Assembly: GCA_003290165.1 (NCBI GenBank)
Contig: QNQO01005870.1
Span: forward strand, 124,001 to 188,000
Direction of reading: 5' to 3'
Length of the DNA: 64,000 nucleotides
Source of the DNA: Berberis thunbergii
Lineage: Eukaryota > Streptophyta > Magnoliopsida > Ranunculales > Berberidaceae
Part shown: one piece after another, positions 42,397 to 54,189 of the stretch
Layout: each line of letters opens with the position of its first letter
How positions within the stretch are numbered: position 1 is the stretch's first letter
The notes under the pieces: model-generated
Told to the model about the DNA's origin: nothing
What the model saw: the letters and a program-made list of their open reading frames with translations, nothing else
The model's database searches: none
Position numbers and translations under genes: made by a program

Positions 42397-44183
42397 AATG
42401 GCGTTGTTGCACATCACTTGGTGAAGGAAGATATTCTTAAATATACAACTTTAGACAATAGAGAACATTTTTAATTTCTTTAATTTTTTTTCCTTTTCTT
42501 TGATTTTGTTTATTATCTTTATGCATTTTTTTGGGTAATTTTCAACATATAACGGAAACAACATAGCAGCAGATGGCTCAAACAATGTCGAATTAAAGTG
42601 AAAGTTTTAAAGCAAATTCCGTGATAGTCCCTAGAATTTCTGTAATTTTCTTAGATTTTTTGGAGGTCAATTTCCTATTGAACAATTCGTTTGAAAAAGT
42701 AGGAGATAAAGCTGCGGAATTGCCTAAGACTTGCTTGAAGACATTTTTTTTTCCTTTTTTATTTGTAGTTTCTAGCAAGGAAGAGAGTTTACACTTTAAT
42801 AAATTTTTTTAACATGCCTTAAATGGTCGTGTGCAACTTTTAATAGTTAGGCATTATTTCAGTATTAGGTCGATTGTTAGTTTTAGGTTGGATTTAATTC
42901 ACTTTAAAAAAAACAAAAAAACAAAATTTTGACTTCTTGACCAAGACCATTAAACATCTTTGCATCTGTAATTGCTTGATTGTATGTTTATTTATTTAAA
43001 CAGCAATCGAAGTCAAAAAAAATTTTAAAATAAATAATTTGTTCTTTGAAAATGGCTAATATTTTTTTGTAGTGCACAAGCAGCGGTGTTGTGGGCGAGA
43101 GAGCAATTGCTTGAACTAAGGAGGAGTAGCTCTCAAATAACAGTTCTATCTACCCCCACGGTGGAGACCTTGTGTCTGAGTCACAAGTTAGTATCTCTTT
43201 CAGACACGTTGTTTTAGTGGCTTGGGTGTTGAGTGAAATTCAATTGGACATTGCTTGGTGTTTGTTTATGTTTCTGCATCTTAACGAACTGCGTGGTTTT
43301 CTATGTTAATAAACTAACATAAATAGAGAGGGCATCCCTAGCCCTGTTTTTTGAAACTGGTAGGATTTCGTCACCCACCTCATCATTCTAGCTATGTGAA
43401 AATAAGGCACATAATAAAATCAACAAAGATTAGAGCCAACTAGAACGGTGTTCATGGGACAACTAAGACCAAAGTTAATTTGCTTAATTTTTTTTTGACC
43501 AAAGCTAAACGTGATGTTGGGCTTAATCATTTAATGAACTCCGAGAGGCTGCTGCCTTATGGGTAACTCACCCAGTATGTCGAGTCACTAGTAAGCTGTG
43601 GACCGCAGAAGGAAGTGGTTCAACTAACAGTTTTGGCTAGGAACACACCCATAAGTACGTATTTGACACACATCGTTCTCATATCAATCGGTCTATAGAG
43701 TGGTAGCACAAGTACAGTTCATAATTAGACAAAGTGATCTCATGTCACTTGTGCAATAATTCGGCTTCTTGCAAGCGTAACTCTGACCTCCTGATTTTGG
43801 ACATTGTACTGTTGGATACAATCTTTTAGGATCATCTGTTAGCACCCTATCTAATCAGGCAATAATAGATAACAATATGACACCTGCTGGTTTCAATCAA
43901 TCTTGTCCCTTACTGAGTAACAAGATAAAATCCCATTAAAACATTGTTTTCTTAGATTTGGCATTTGTGATGTTCAGAAGTAATTGTTGCTTATGTATGA
44001 CTTTTTAGTAATCGTTTATGGATACTCGATCTTGTGTTTTGTGATTGTCATCTTTCCATCTCAATTTTTTCTCTGATGAAAGTTTGGGAACAACCCAGAA
44101 AATGCTTGGTTCGTACCCAAAAGTTTTTTAACCACCCTAGCGATCGTTTGATTTGCTCCTTGGGTTTTTCTAGCCACCCTCGA
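42397..44183 (+). other. 5' leader of Athila-2
   Basis: Non-coding and collinear with the Athila-1 leader read in reverse. The only sizeable open readings are not conserved. The end, TTCTAGCCACCCT (44169), matches 25354-25366 (minus) of Athila-1, which lies about 130 bases before the Athila gag start, so the gag would have followed. Confidence 0.7.
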
Positions 44184-44865
44184 TGATACACCAAAATGGT
44201 CTCTCTTCTACACCTTACACTTGTCATGATGATCTTGAGAAATAATAGGCTCAAGCGTCAGCCCAACACTGATCCGACCCAAGCAGTTCTAAGCTCGCAT
44301 AATGCAGTCCACCAGACGAACTCGAATCATTACAGCCTGCTAAACTTATGCGTCTCACAAGAATCCTCAATACTCGTAGGCCTTGCTAAGGCAAGTATCT
44401 CGAGGATCAGCTTCGAACAGGTAAACAAGAACATTTTGCTTCCAACTAGGAAGCACATACCAAAGTATACGTCGCACATGGAAACTTTTATCTATGGACT
44501 AATATCTGATTAGGGATTATTTCCCACATATCTAGGATCACAAAACTTACAGGAAACTTTACTTCATAGCACAACTCCTAATTAGATAAGGATCTCCACG
44601 AAGATCTTCTTCCCTAAACTACACCACCGATGGCTCGGTCGAACCAGAACCCCAACACTATAAATAAGACATGAGGTTGGTAAGCTAAAGTACACTACAA
44701 ATTCTATGTTTACAACATTACGCCTTCCTCATAACCCTGTTTGACTTTAGCATCGAAGTGCCATTGGCCACCACAACGGTGGTCCGTGGCTCAAGTGTGT
44801 TCCTTGTTCAGGTCAGTAGGTTTGCAGGTCAAGGTCCTAGCAGGAAACGAAATATGACTGCATGA
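44184..44865 (+). repeat. 5' LTR of element F
   Basis: It starts TGATACACCAAAATGG, has a TATA box TATAAATA at 44659-44666, and ends near GACTGCATGA. It is followed by GTTTAGCGTCGTCCGCGGGG, a decayed primer-binding site (44866-44885). Close to the LTRs of A (5') and C. Confidence 0.8.
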
Positions 44866-44940
44866 GTTTAGCGTCGTCCGCGGGGAACGACAAAGCTCCT
44901 AATGAATCACTAGCATCATCTCTCTTCAGAACACAAGAAG

Positions 44941-46330
44941 ATGGTGACCACCAGATCACGCAACAATGGAAAGAAAGAGGACACGTCAAACGATCAAACT
45001 GGTGCTATACCACCGCTCTCAGAGGTTCCAGTGACACACGGGAAGCAGAGTCACACCCCCGCGCCAACAATAGCAATGACATACCCCAGGATAGTTTTGT
45101 TGTCGTCACAAATACAGCAAATCGTTAAACCAGTAGAGGCTCTCATACAGCAGAACCCTCCACCTGCCAATGGAGATCAAAACAGCATAAGCCCCCATCT
45201 ACGGAAGACAACAGAGAGCAAACAAAGGAGAGTCAATCCCCTACTAGTTCTCATTAGACTAGAAGAGGTGGTGTAGCTAACGCGAACTTGACCTTCAGGG
45301 TAGACAGACTCGGCCCGCAGCACCCTCTCTGCGAAAAGGCTCATGACCCAGACGTGTTATACCACCTTTATGTTCCACCGTTCATGGACCGTATCATGAA
45401 TGAGGCTCTTCCAAAAAAGTTCATGCTTCCAAAGCTCGATTTCCATAATAGGGCCACTGACCCATTCGATCACCTGCACCATTACCAGCATGTAATGGCA
45501 CTCAAAGAAGGTTCTGAGTCGGTGATGGGCAAAACTTTCCCTACCAGTCTAAAGAAGTCAACAATGATGTGGTTCCATAGACCCCCACCAAAATTGATCG
45601 ACTCATTCAAGATGCTGGCAAAGAATTCCTGATGCATTTTGTTGGAACTCAGCGACTCTGAGGCATAAATCTTATGAGATGCTAAGGGAGTATGTCACGC
45701 GCTTCAATTACAAGCCGACACTCATTGACGGTTGCAGCGACAACACAGCCATGATGGCTTTTACCGCGGGCCTAAGTGAGGGAAGGTTTTATGACTTCCT
45801 TGCCTAGGAACCCCTTTTGGATATGGCAGAACTCTTGAAGGGTGCCTAGATGTACATAACCTTGGAAGAGATGAGAACAATGAAAAAGGAAATCGAAGTT
45901 GAGAAGAAGCCCTAGGGACGAGAATGAGGGGAAAAGGTGATAGGACGAAGAAGGGAACAAGCGAAAACACAACGAAAATAGGTTGGACCTTGAGGAGGTC
46001 AGACCAAAGAAAGCTTCTAACTACACTGGATCAAAATCCATAATCCCTTCAATTCTAGCCTATCAGACGTCCGGAATTCCATGAAAATTTGGGAAGATCT
46101 AAAGTGGCCCCCAAAGTAGTACGGAGACCCCTCTAGACATGATAATAGCAAGTACTGCTCATACCACAATGAGGGACACCAACGACTGCAAAAGTCTAAA
46201 GTATGAGATCGAATATTGGATTCGCAAGGGCAAGATAAAGGATTTCCTGGGTTCAGAGAAGCGACAAGACCGACCCAAGGACAGGGGAGAGGCAGTCTAG
46301 GAGATTAAGAAGGAGTTTCTGGGCATAATC
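44941..46330 (+). pseudogene. Tat gag of element F
   Basis: N-terminus MVTTRSRNNGKKEDTSNDQT (44941), then QQNPPPANGDQ (about 45150). After a stop the capsid reads VPPFMDRIMNEALPKKFMLP (about 45373), ATDPFDHLHHYQHVMALKE (about 45453) and SLKKSTMMWFHR (about 45546). It continues with EYVTRFNYKPTLIDGCSDN (about 45690), GLSEGRFYDFLA (about 45770) and ITLEEMRTMKKEIE (about 45858). A zinc-finger-like YCSYHNEGH segment lies at about 46154. Stops and frameshifts occur at 45273, 45632, 45807 and later. Confidence 0.85.
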
Positions 46331-46850
46331 TAATCCTTCACGGAGTTGGATCAGACGAAGACCAGTCAAACAAATCTCGCAAGCGGACTCTACTGGATAT
46401 GCGAATACAGCTCGTAAAGGAGGATAGACACGTATACTACTTGTCGGTGCAAAACCCTATCTCCACCTTAACCTTCACAAACAAGGACCTCGAAGGCGTC
46501 TATGCACCTCACAATGACGTGGTATAGACCTCAAGGAAGAGAACCTGACATCCTCATATTACCCGCTGATTTGATTCAGCGGAGAGAAATGCTTCCCGAT
46601 CGGTAAGATAAGATTGGCAGTGGTGACAAGAGAGTTATAACTGAGAAAATTCCTATTCTTGAACTTCATGGTAGTGGACGCACCGTTTACCTATAACTAC
46701 ATCCTGGGAAGACTGTGGCTTTACCAGATGGAAGCAGTAGTCTCCACCCTTCTCCAGTTCATCAAATATACCGCTAACCACTCAGAAAGAACAATACGAG
46801 GGGACCAATTAACAGCACGAGGCTGCCATTATGCTGCACTGAAGTAGATA
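46331..46850 (+). pseudogene. Tat protease of element F, active site deleted
   Basis: The lead-in reads GSDEDQSNKSRKRTLLDM (about 46340), then LTFTNKDLEGVYAPHNDVV (about 46470-46525). The piece with the catalytic DTG is missing: the sequence jumps to the LKEENL region (about 46532). Then come FMVVDAPFTYNYILGRLW (about 46662) and SEREQY-like coding. Element B retains the active site at 54545 (minus), so the deletion is specific to F. Confidence 0.75.
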
Positions 46851-47600
46851 GAATGTTCCCAGATTCAACTGGAGCCCACAGGGCATGTTGAACAGAAGCC
46901 AGACTCAATAACTGTGGAAGAGTCGCTCCACTCTCACAGAGACAAAATCCCAACATCGGTGGCTCAACGTAGAAATGAAGAACATTCAAACATCTCATAA
47001 ATAATTTTCTCTTCAACCCAAGGAAGTGGAGAGGTCATTGCAAACAGGAACACAATCCCCAGACAATCAGTTGGCGCAGAAAAAAAACTCTGACACAAGG
47101 TTTACTTTACAGTAACCTCAACAGTGTTAGCGAAACTTGGTAGTTCGCTGAAGGTACTAACGATCCAGCAAATGCCATACGTATTCACTTTAGGGATGGG
47201 TCGACCTCTCTCTGCCAACAATTGGTTTAATCAATTGTTTAGTTTCTTTTCCTTAGTCAATGTGGGGCTTTAATTCTTAGGAGCTTATGTAGTTTGCAAT
47301 CATTTAAGAATAAAAGAGAATTACGCAAACACACTCTATTGATTACTGGAAAGATGTAACAACGGTCGCCCAGAAGCGAGTACAAAATACTACAAACTAC
47401 AAACATCTAAATCCGATGCGACATATAGTAAAGACTCGCTTAAATAGTCTGACTCAAGAAGAAAACTCAGAAGCGACGACAAAAGTATCCAAAGTAAATT
47501 CCATGACCTCTCCGAAAAAGATTTTCCATGAGCAAGAGTAGGATGTAAGATTGGCATGAGTAAGAGTGGGATGAAATAACATGCCCAATTCAATGCCTCT
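46851..47600 (+). other. Region after protease in element F, inverted copy at 53500-53960
   Basis: No RT motifs are seen. 47090-47580 is the reverse complement of 53500-53960 by eye: landmarks GTAATCAATAGAGTGT (47345, minus) and CCAATAATCAATAGAGTGTA (53698), and AATGATTGCAAA (47295, minus) and 53748. It contains CATTTAAGAATAAA and similar AT-rich sequence. It is the continuation of the element after protease, not a pol gene. Confidence 0.7.
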
Positions 47601-47620
47601 ACAGACAGACCCCTGAAATG

Positions 47621-47730
47621 ATTAGAACCGCTTGGGCCAGATCAGTGTTGGGCTGACGCAAGGGCCTGTTATTCCTCGAGATCATCATGACACATGTACG
47701 ACGCATAATTGGGACCGTTATGGTGTATCA
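47621..47730 (-). repeat. 3' LTR of element B, first 110 bp
   Basis: On the minus strand it starts TGATACACCATAACGG and follows the Tat LTR up to AAGCGGTTCTAA, then homology stops. The lost remainder was replaced by sequence joined to element F. Confidence 0.8.
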
Positions 47731-47747
47731 TCAGCTACTCCCCCCGA
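47731..47747 (-). other. Polypurine tract of element B
   Basis: On the minus strand CTCGGGGGGAGTAGCTGA stands directly before the LTR. It is equivalent to CAGGGGGAGTAGCAGA at 59775-59790. Confidence 0.8.
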
Positions 47748-47982
47748 GGTAGTGGGCCATCACATCGGTTTACTAAGTCACTTCTTGAGAAGATACACCG
47801 CTCATGATGATTGAGTCTGAATCGTTGCTTGAGTCGCACGCTTTATTAATTGAATGTGCGTCGGTTAAGTGGAGAAGAGGCGGGAATCCCATCCCTATTT
47901 AGGTCATCATTTGTGCGGAGACTAACTCTTATATTTTCTTACTTTTAGAGATTTTGTTTTGTTCATCTTCTGATTAAAATGA

Positions 47983-50500
47983 TTGTTCATCTTCTTTATG
48001 GATCACCAAAACCATCTTGATGATGCAACTTTGGCAAAGGGCCTTGAGTTTTTCGAGGACAGGTTGCTTTCTAAATCAGGCCTTGCTGAAATTAAGACAA
48101 AGTATAGGATCCCTGAGGACCTGCCATTATATGCTCTAAAGGATGACCAGACACCAATGTTTATGCCGACGAGGTTCATTTGTTTGCACCGTGGGATGCT
48201 CTATACCGGAGTTTTTTTTCCTGTTCTAGATGTAATTTGAAACTTTTTGGACTTTCTTGGAATTCCTCCTACTCAGTTGGTACCTAATGGTAACATGATT
48301 GTTCTTTTCATTTTGATTAGGGCAAAGGAAGTTGACGTCCGCGTGACTCCGCGGGTGATGCAGTTGTTGACTTCTCCTCGGTTGAATGATCATGCTATCT
48401 GTAATATGATGTCGCCGGCTTACTTTGAGAATTTTCCTGATGAGTTCAAGTCTTGGTAGACGTATTGTTTCTTGGCTCCTGCCGGCTCAAAGTATTTCCA
48501 GTTCAAGGGTCATTTGCTCGAATGAGAGTTCAAGCCACTTCGTAAGTATATTTTTTTCTTCCATTTTTGTTTCGCTTGGTGGCATGATAATCATTGCTCA
48601 TTTTCCCTCGTAAGACGGTTTCCCACTACTCTTCTTACCCCAGAGGAGCGAAACATTATGGGGAAATTTCGTTACTTTCCAACGAAGAATGTGGTGGAGG
48701 TCATATGTGTTTCCAGCTTTATTCGCAATTGGCTGTGGGACAATTAGCATGAAGCCCCAACTCTTTACCGATCATCACGATTTAAGTTTGAAGGTAGGGC
48801 ACTTTCTGGGAAAAGGAAAGTCGTCTGAGTTAAGGCTCTTGTTTCGTCTAACACGAGGGAGTTGTCCTAGACGCTTGCCTCCTTTGTGAGTTCAATGAAG
48901 CCCCATGCTAAAATAGGGTCATCTTCAAAACAATCTGCTCCAGTAAGTGAAGAGCGCAAGCCTGATTAACCTGCCATGGCGGAGGCCGATGTATCCGACT
49001 GGGAGAGGGACCACCTGCAATTAGCAGGGGTTGAAAATGCATCGAATCTTAGTGTCACGCAGGTAGAAGCTCTAAGCGAAAAGCTAATGCTGGCTGCAAT
49101 GGCGGCTTCTATTAGTGTTGATCTGTCCGGGATCATTTTGCTAGATAATCTTGACGAGGACTTGCCCGAGGTTCCGAAATCTAATAGTCCCATCGAGGGG
49201 TTGTCCAATAGTGGCTGTGGTGACACGAGCCAAGTTTCTTACAGTCCACATTGTTCCCCGTCTCACTTCAGACCATATCTCAAGGTGTTGGAGGGTCTGT
49301 TGGACAACTCGCTTCTTTTTCTTCCTCCAGAATATGTTAAGCCATCTCGCACAAAGGGGTCGGCTGCTGGTGACAAAGGAAAGGTTGCGGAGGAGGGCCT
49401 GGGAGCAATGGCGGCCAAGAAGGGTGGTGCTGGTGTAATTCTTCATCTAAGAGAGTTTAATATGGATGTGTGTATAAGTTTGTTTGCTCCAGACTTAGTG
49501 AAGATGAGCAATCAGTTTTGGCACCGGGAGGTTGATGTGGATTATAATTCGAAGAAGCATATAAGCATGCGTCATAGCTGGCTGATGGATCATGCTCCTA
49601 AATCCGAGGAGGATGCGCTAGAAGGGCGTATGGATAAGATTTAAAGTACCTTATGATGAGAATGTCTCAATTGAGCCAGGTGGCAATTGTTTGGACGAAA
49701 GTCGAGTCGGCCCATGAGAGGTTGTATACCATGGAGTGTGTCTTTTCGAACATGTAGAGGTTGTATTCTGACAGTCTTTTCAAAATCGAGCTGCTGAGGA
49801 GAGGAGGATAGAATAGTCGGTCGTTGCTGCCGAGGCTCGAAGGGTACGTCTGGACACCCTTGAGTTTGACTTAGCAGAGGCAGTGTCTGCGAGAGATAGA
49901 TTTTATTAGGAGTTGGATCTGACCCACAATGATCTGGAGGTTGCGCAAGAAGTTGCGACTCAGGCGCGTTATGAATCGCGACCCCTTACTGAGGAAAATG
50001 CCTTGAAGGAGGCCGATTGGACTGTTCAGAAAAATTCGTTAGAGTTCGATGTGGAATTTAACGCTCGGGTGGCGAGGAAGGTCGAGGGCCAGCTTGAACT
50101 GGAGCAACATGAGCTCAGTGCTGTAAAGAGCAGTCTGATTACGGAGAAGTCTAAAGTCGATGCGCTGACTGACAAGTTGTAGCTATTGGAGCATGAACTA
50201 TATGAAGCGAAAGAGCATGGGGAAGAGTTCTCCAAGAGCAAGACAAGTGCGAATTCTACTGGGTTGTACATGGTAGATTGGAGCTGCTGGCGCTGATGAC
50301 GAAGGAGCATCCGGAATGGGAACTCGATTATTATAACAAGATGTCATATGTAAATTTATCCGTGGCTTCTGCATCATCAGACGAAAAGGGCGGTCCAGAT
50401 CATGGTGCTCAGACTGTGGCGCGTATGGCTGCAACTCATGCTCCCTCCTCCATTAAGCTTAGCTCTTCTGCTTCTGTACCTTTTCATGATAAGACATAAA
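47983..50500 (+). pseudogene. Antisense ORF of element B, nearly full length
   Basis: It begins near the polypurine tract and reads away from it, antisense to B. The N-domain: LAKGLEFFEDRLLSKSGLAE (about 48027), GIPPTQLVPNGNMIVLFILI (48259-48318), then RAKEVDVRVTPRVMQLL. A 222-residue open segment (48976-49644, from MAEADVSDWERD) contains FWHREVDVDYNSKKHISMRH (about 49519). A glutamate-rich coiled-coil-like part follows (49913-50182, HNDLEVAQEVATQA and GQLELEQHELSAVKSS). The C-terminal block is LELLALMTKEHPEWELDYY (50279-50335), ending at a stop near 50500. Homologues: C (58440-59560, minus) and A. A few stops break it. Function unknown; extra antisense ORFs are known in Tat relatives. Confidence 0.7.
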
Positions 50501-51059
50501 CTTTGTACACTTGTACCATTTTTTGGTTCAACTGTTAATGAAAACAAATTTATCTTGAGTAGGTATCCATTTTGTGCTCGTTATCCCTAATGCGTGTTTT
50601 CCATTTCGTCTTGTCGATTTACTTTGGCATAGGCTGGTTGGGTCAATAGGAAGTCGAGTGGTCTGTCTGCTATTGAGAGTTTGACTGTTTGTGTTGCGGT
50701 GACTCGGTGTCACTTTTGCTTAGTCATGTTTGATTGCAAAAGTTTCGTAAATGGTTCAAAAGCTGGCTATGCTGCTGAACTTTGGCAAATTCTTAAAGTA
50801 AGCTGCTGGGGGACCGTTTTGCCCATCTTACTATTGGTCGTGGTTGTTGTAGTGAGTGAATTGTGATAATCGAGCACATGCATTATCTTTGACCTAGGGC
50901 ACTTACCCCAAGTCAGGTTTCGCAAGCTCGGGCTAGCATTCCATGTAGCATTCATTCGCAAGTTGGCGGGACAATTTATGGGTTGACATGAGCGACCTTT
51001 GCTAGTAATAGAATGTGAGCGTGGAGTTGCTGCTTGAGTTGTAATTTATCTATGCGGTC
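50501..51059. other. Spacer between antisense ORF and array of element B
   Basis: Non-coding sequence after the antisense ORF stop. I see no motif beyond an AATAAA-like AATGAAAACAAA near 50536. The open readings here are short and not conserved in A or C. Confidence 0.5.
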
Positions 51060-52740
51060 ACTGTTTCGAAGGAGATAAACGGTTGCGTGGTGAGCCGTCT
51101 AGGGCTCTTACCTTTCGATCCATCTATATCCGAGCATAGTGGACTACAAGTTTGGGGAGCGAGGATTATGCGATCATGGTTTGTTGAAAAATGATGATCC
51201 CTTGGCGAGCCGTTGACATCAGTTAGGGGCTGACTAGTCTCCCACCTTTCAAACCATCTAGACCAACGCGTATCGGCTTCAAGTTTGGGACGAGGGGGTT
51301 CGGCGACCATCCATCACATAAGGACTTCAAGTTTGGGACGAAGGGGTGTGGTGACCATGTTGAAGAGTAGTGGTCCCATGGCAAGTCTTCGAAATAAACT
51401 CGGGATTGACTAGGCTCCCACCTTCCAAATCATCTACATCTGTATGCCTCGAGCTACAAATTTGGGAGTTTTCGGCGACAATGGTCATTAGAAGAGCAGT
51501 GGTCCCATGGCGAGCCGTCGAAATCAATTTGGGACTGACTAGGCTCCCACTTTCTAAACTATCTACACCCGCGCAGTGCGACTACAAGTTCAGGGTTGGT
51601 AAATTGACGACCATGATCTTTTGAAGAGCAATGGTCCCATGGCGAGCCGTCGAAATCAGTTCAAGTATGACTAGGCTCCCACCTTCTAAACAATCTACAC
51701 CCGTCTAGTGGGGCTACAAGTTCAGGGTTGATAATTTGGCGACCATGGTCTGTAGAATAGCAGTGGTCCCGTGGCGAGCCGTCAGAATTTGCTCGGGACT
51801 GACTAGGCTCCCACCTTCTAAACCATCTATGCCCGCACAGTGGGGGCTACAAGTTTAGGGTTGGTAATTTGGTGACCATAATCTGTAGGAGAGCAGTGGT
51901 TTTGTGGTGATCCGTCAAAATCAGTTCGGGACTGACTAGGCTCCCACATTATAAACCATTTATGTCTGCACAGTGGGGGTTACAAGTTCCGTTGGTAATT
52001 GAGTGACAATAGTCTGTAAAAGAGTAGTGGTCACGTGGTGAGCCATCGGAATCAGTTCGAGACTGACTAGGCTCTCACCTTCTAAACCATATATGCCCCC
52101 ATAGTGGGGGCTGCAAGTTTGGGGTTGGTAATTTGGCGGCCATAGTCTGTAGAAGAGTAGTGGTCCCGTGGAGAGCCTTCAGAATCAGTTCAGGATTGAC
52201 TAGGCTCAAACCTTCTAAACCATCTACGCCCGCACATAGGGCACTACAAGTTCAGGGTTGGTAATTTGGCGACCATGGTCTGTAAAAGAGCAATGGTCCT
52301 GTGGCGAGCCACCGGAATCAGTTAGAGACTAACTAGGCTCCCACCTTCTAAACCATCTAAGCCCATGCAGTGAGGGCTACAAGTTCAGGGTTGGTAATTT
52401 GGCGACCATAGTTTGTAGAAGAGAAGTGGTCCCGTGGCGAGCAATCGAAATCAATTCGAGACTTACTAGGCTCCCACTTTTCAGACAATTTACACCTACA
52501 CAGTAGGGGCTATAGGTCTGGGCTTTGATCAAAAGCTGTCATTGCCAGTCGTAACCAGCTAGGCTTATCTGATAAAGTTTGGCGACGATTGTCTGCGAAG
52601 GGGGCAATGGTCCCTGGCGAGTCATCATCACCAGGCATGACAACGCTGATTAGGCTTCCACTTCCTAAACCATTGGCATCTGTGCTAGGCGGACTAGGTG
52701 TTTGAATGAACCGAAAGTTGTCGTCAGCCAAGGCTAACTA
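51060..52740 (-). repeat. Tandem array of element B, about 133-bp unit plus one longer unit
   Basis: The landmark AGGCTCCCAC recurs at about 51413, 51542, 51674, 51806, 51939, 52070, 52203, 52336 and 52469, spaced 129-133 bp, then at 52653 after 184 bp. On the minus strand each unit shows GGGAGCCTAGTCAGT, GACGGCTCGCCA and TACAGACCATGGTCGCCA. These correspond to GGGAGTCTAGTCAGT, GATGACTCGCCA and CAGACAATGATCGCCGAA of the 178-bp units in A and C. The unit nearest 52653 has the length and details of the longer type. Confidence 0.85.
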
Positions 52741-53060
52741 AGCTTGCCCAGTTAGGTGGAGACTCTGCCAGTTGTGGGCATGCGAGCCTATATCGGTGAA
52801 CAGAGTGCGTTGTGCAGGTGAGTTATGAAGAGACAGGAGTACCTTGAATCACCTGGAGATATGCATGTGTGATTCGTGTGTCAGGAATGACTAAGGTTTC
52901 TAATGCTTGTGTCAGAGATGTGGTAGAATACTATTTGAATAGTGGGCCGAGCCCATGGCCCGAAGAGTGAGAGTTAGGGTTTCTTGTATGCAATATGCTA
53001 CGTGTACGGTGTAGATCGCGAGGCGGTTGAGTATCGGTTACTCCCCTTCAGTTAATTGGG
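52741..53060 (-). other. LTR-like boundary region in element B
   Basis: On the minus strand, CTGAAGGGGAGTAACCGA at about 53060-53043 resembles the Tat polypurine tract, and the following CGATACTCAACC resembles a degraded TGATACACC LTR start. If so, this 300-bp piece is part of another LTR and B is itself a fusion of two elements. Support is limited to this local similarity. Confidence 0.35.
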
Positions 53061-53499
53061 TTGGATGCAGCCCCATTGATTGGACGAACGTGGACCTGCG
53101 CAGCTTCCTTGGGAACCATCATCTCCTTGTTTTCCATATGGAATTCAATGCCGACAGCTAATGCTGAAGTGCCTGTTTGGTGAACCATTATGTCTATATA
53201 ATGGTGTTTCTTCATCGTTGTATGCCCGATCTTCTGTAATATTCTTACTTGAAAAAAATGTTTTGGGTTTTCTAAAGGCTGAAAAAAAATCTCCATCGTT
53301 GAAGTCTTCGAATATTCTGACATTTGAGCTGATCATCCATTATGAGAATTGTTGTTATGTGTGGTCACCTGCTCTGGGTGAGCACCTAATCATTTCACCG
53401 AGGTCTCGTAATTTATTCTCATTTTGCGAAAAAGAAGTATGCACTGTCGGTTTACTTTCTAGTGGTGATTTGGTTGAGAAACCAGCTACTTTCTACTCT
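53061..53499. other. Open but unrecognised segment in element B
   Basis: A plus-strand reading of 159 residues (53080-53559) is open but shows no known domain, and no counterpart appears in elements A or C. It partly overlaps the region shared with F. By position it could be a relic of an antisense ORF next to the tract at 53050. I do not call it a gene. Confidence 0.3.
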
Positions 53500-53960
53500 C
53501 AACCCCTTTTCACACTTTTGTCATTGATCTTGGGACATGTTACTCGAAGGAATTGTTGAGCGAAGTTTACTTGGGGTACCTTTGTTATCTTCTAGCGTCA
53601 GACGGTTTAAGTGAGTCTTTTACTTTATGTCGCATCAGATTTAGATGCTCGTAGTATGTAATCTTTTGTATCCGCCTCAGGGCACCCATTGTTACATCTT
53701 TCCAATAATCAATAGAGTGTATTTGTGTAATTTTTTTCTTTATTTCTTAAATGATTGCAAATCACATAAGTTTTTAAGAACTAACTACGAAAAGGAAAAT
53801 AAACGACTAAAATAGACTAACTGTTGGCGAAAAAAGTTGACCCAGCCCTGAAGTGAATTTGCATGGCCCTTGTTGGATTGTTGATACTTTCAGTGAATTG
53901 CCGAGCTTTGCTGATTTCATTGAGGCTACTAAAGAGTAAACCTCGTGTGGGAGTTAGTCT
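53500..53960 (-). repeat. Inverted copy of 47090-47580
   Basis: It matches the stretch after protease in element F in the opposite orientation, with scattered differences and short gaps. It marks B and F as members of one subfamily lying inverted 6 kb apart. Confidence 0.8.
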
Positions 53961-54189
53961 CTGCACTGACAGAATGTCGGGGCTTTTTTTACTCACATCT
54001 GCATTGTCATACTCGTTCTGCTGGGTTGAAAAGCAAATTGCTTATGTATCGTCTAATTTTCTCTTTTCTCCGAAATGAGCCATCACTATTGGGATCTCGT
54101 GTGAGTGGGGTGATGCATTTGCAGTCACTAATTCAGATTGCACTGTGGGATTCTGTTGGATTTGGGAACATTCTATTTGCTTCAGTGTA

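Larger units (their letters stand above)
40957..44183 (+). mobile_element. Athila-2, LTR and leader only
   Basis: It starts with the LTR (40957-42396) and continues with the Athila leader (42397-44183), homologous to 25260-27116 of Athila-1. It stops at CACCCTCGA (44183), where the Tat element F LTR begins. No gag is present. Either F inserted here and the rest lies beyond the window, or the 3' part was deleted. Its insertion cut the aRH of element D. Confidence 0.8.
44184..47600 (+). mobile_element. Tat element F, LTR-gag-protease, 3' part missing
   Basis: 5' LTR (44184-44865), primer-binding site, gag with full capsid, zinc-knuckle region, protease remnant, then a non-coding stretch 46850-47590. 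It is homologous to element B in the opposite orientation over the whole of gag, protease and the stretch after it. No RT, RNase H or integrase follows the protease in either copy, so both may belong to a pol-less non-autonomous subfamily. It ends at a junction with the inverted B LTR near 47600-47621. Confidence 0.75.

Noticed and set aside
53080..53559. Open reading of 159 residues on the plus strand in element B
   Set aside because: No recognisable domain and no counterpart in A or C; it overlaps the non-coding stretch shared with F. Listed only as an unrecognised segment.
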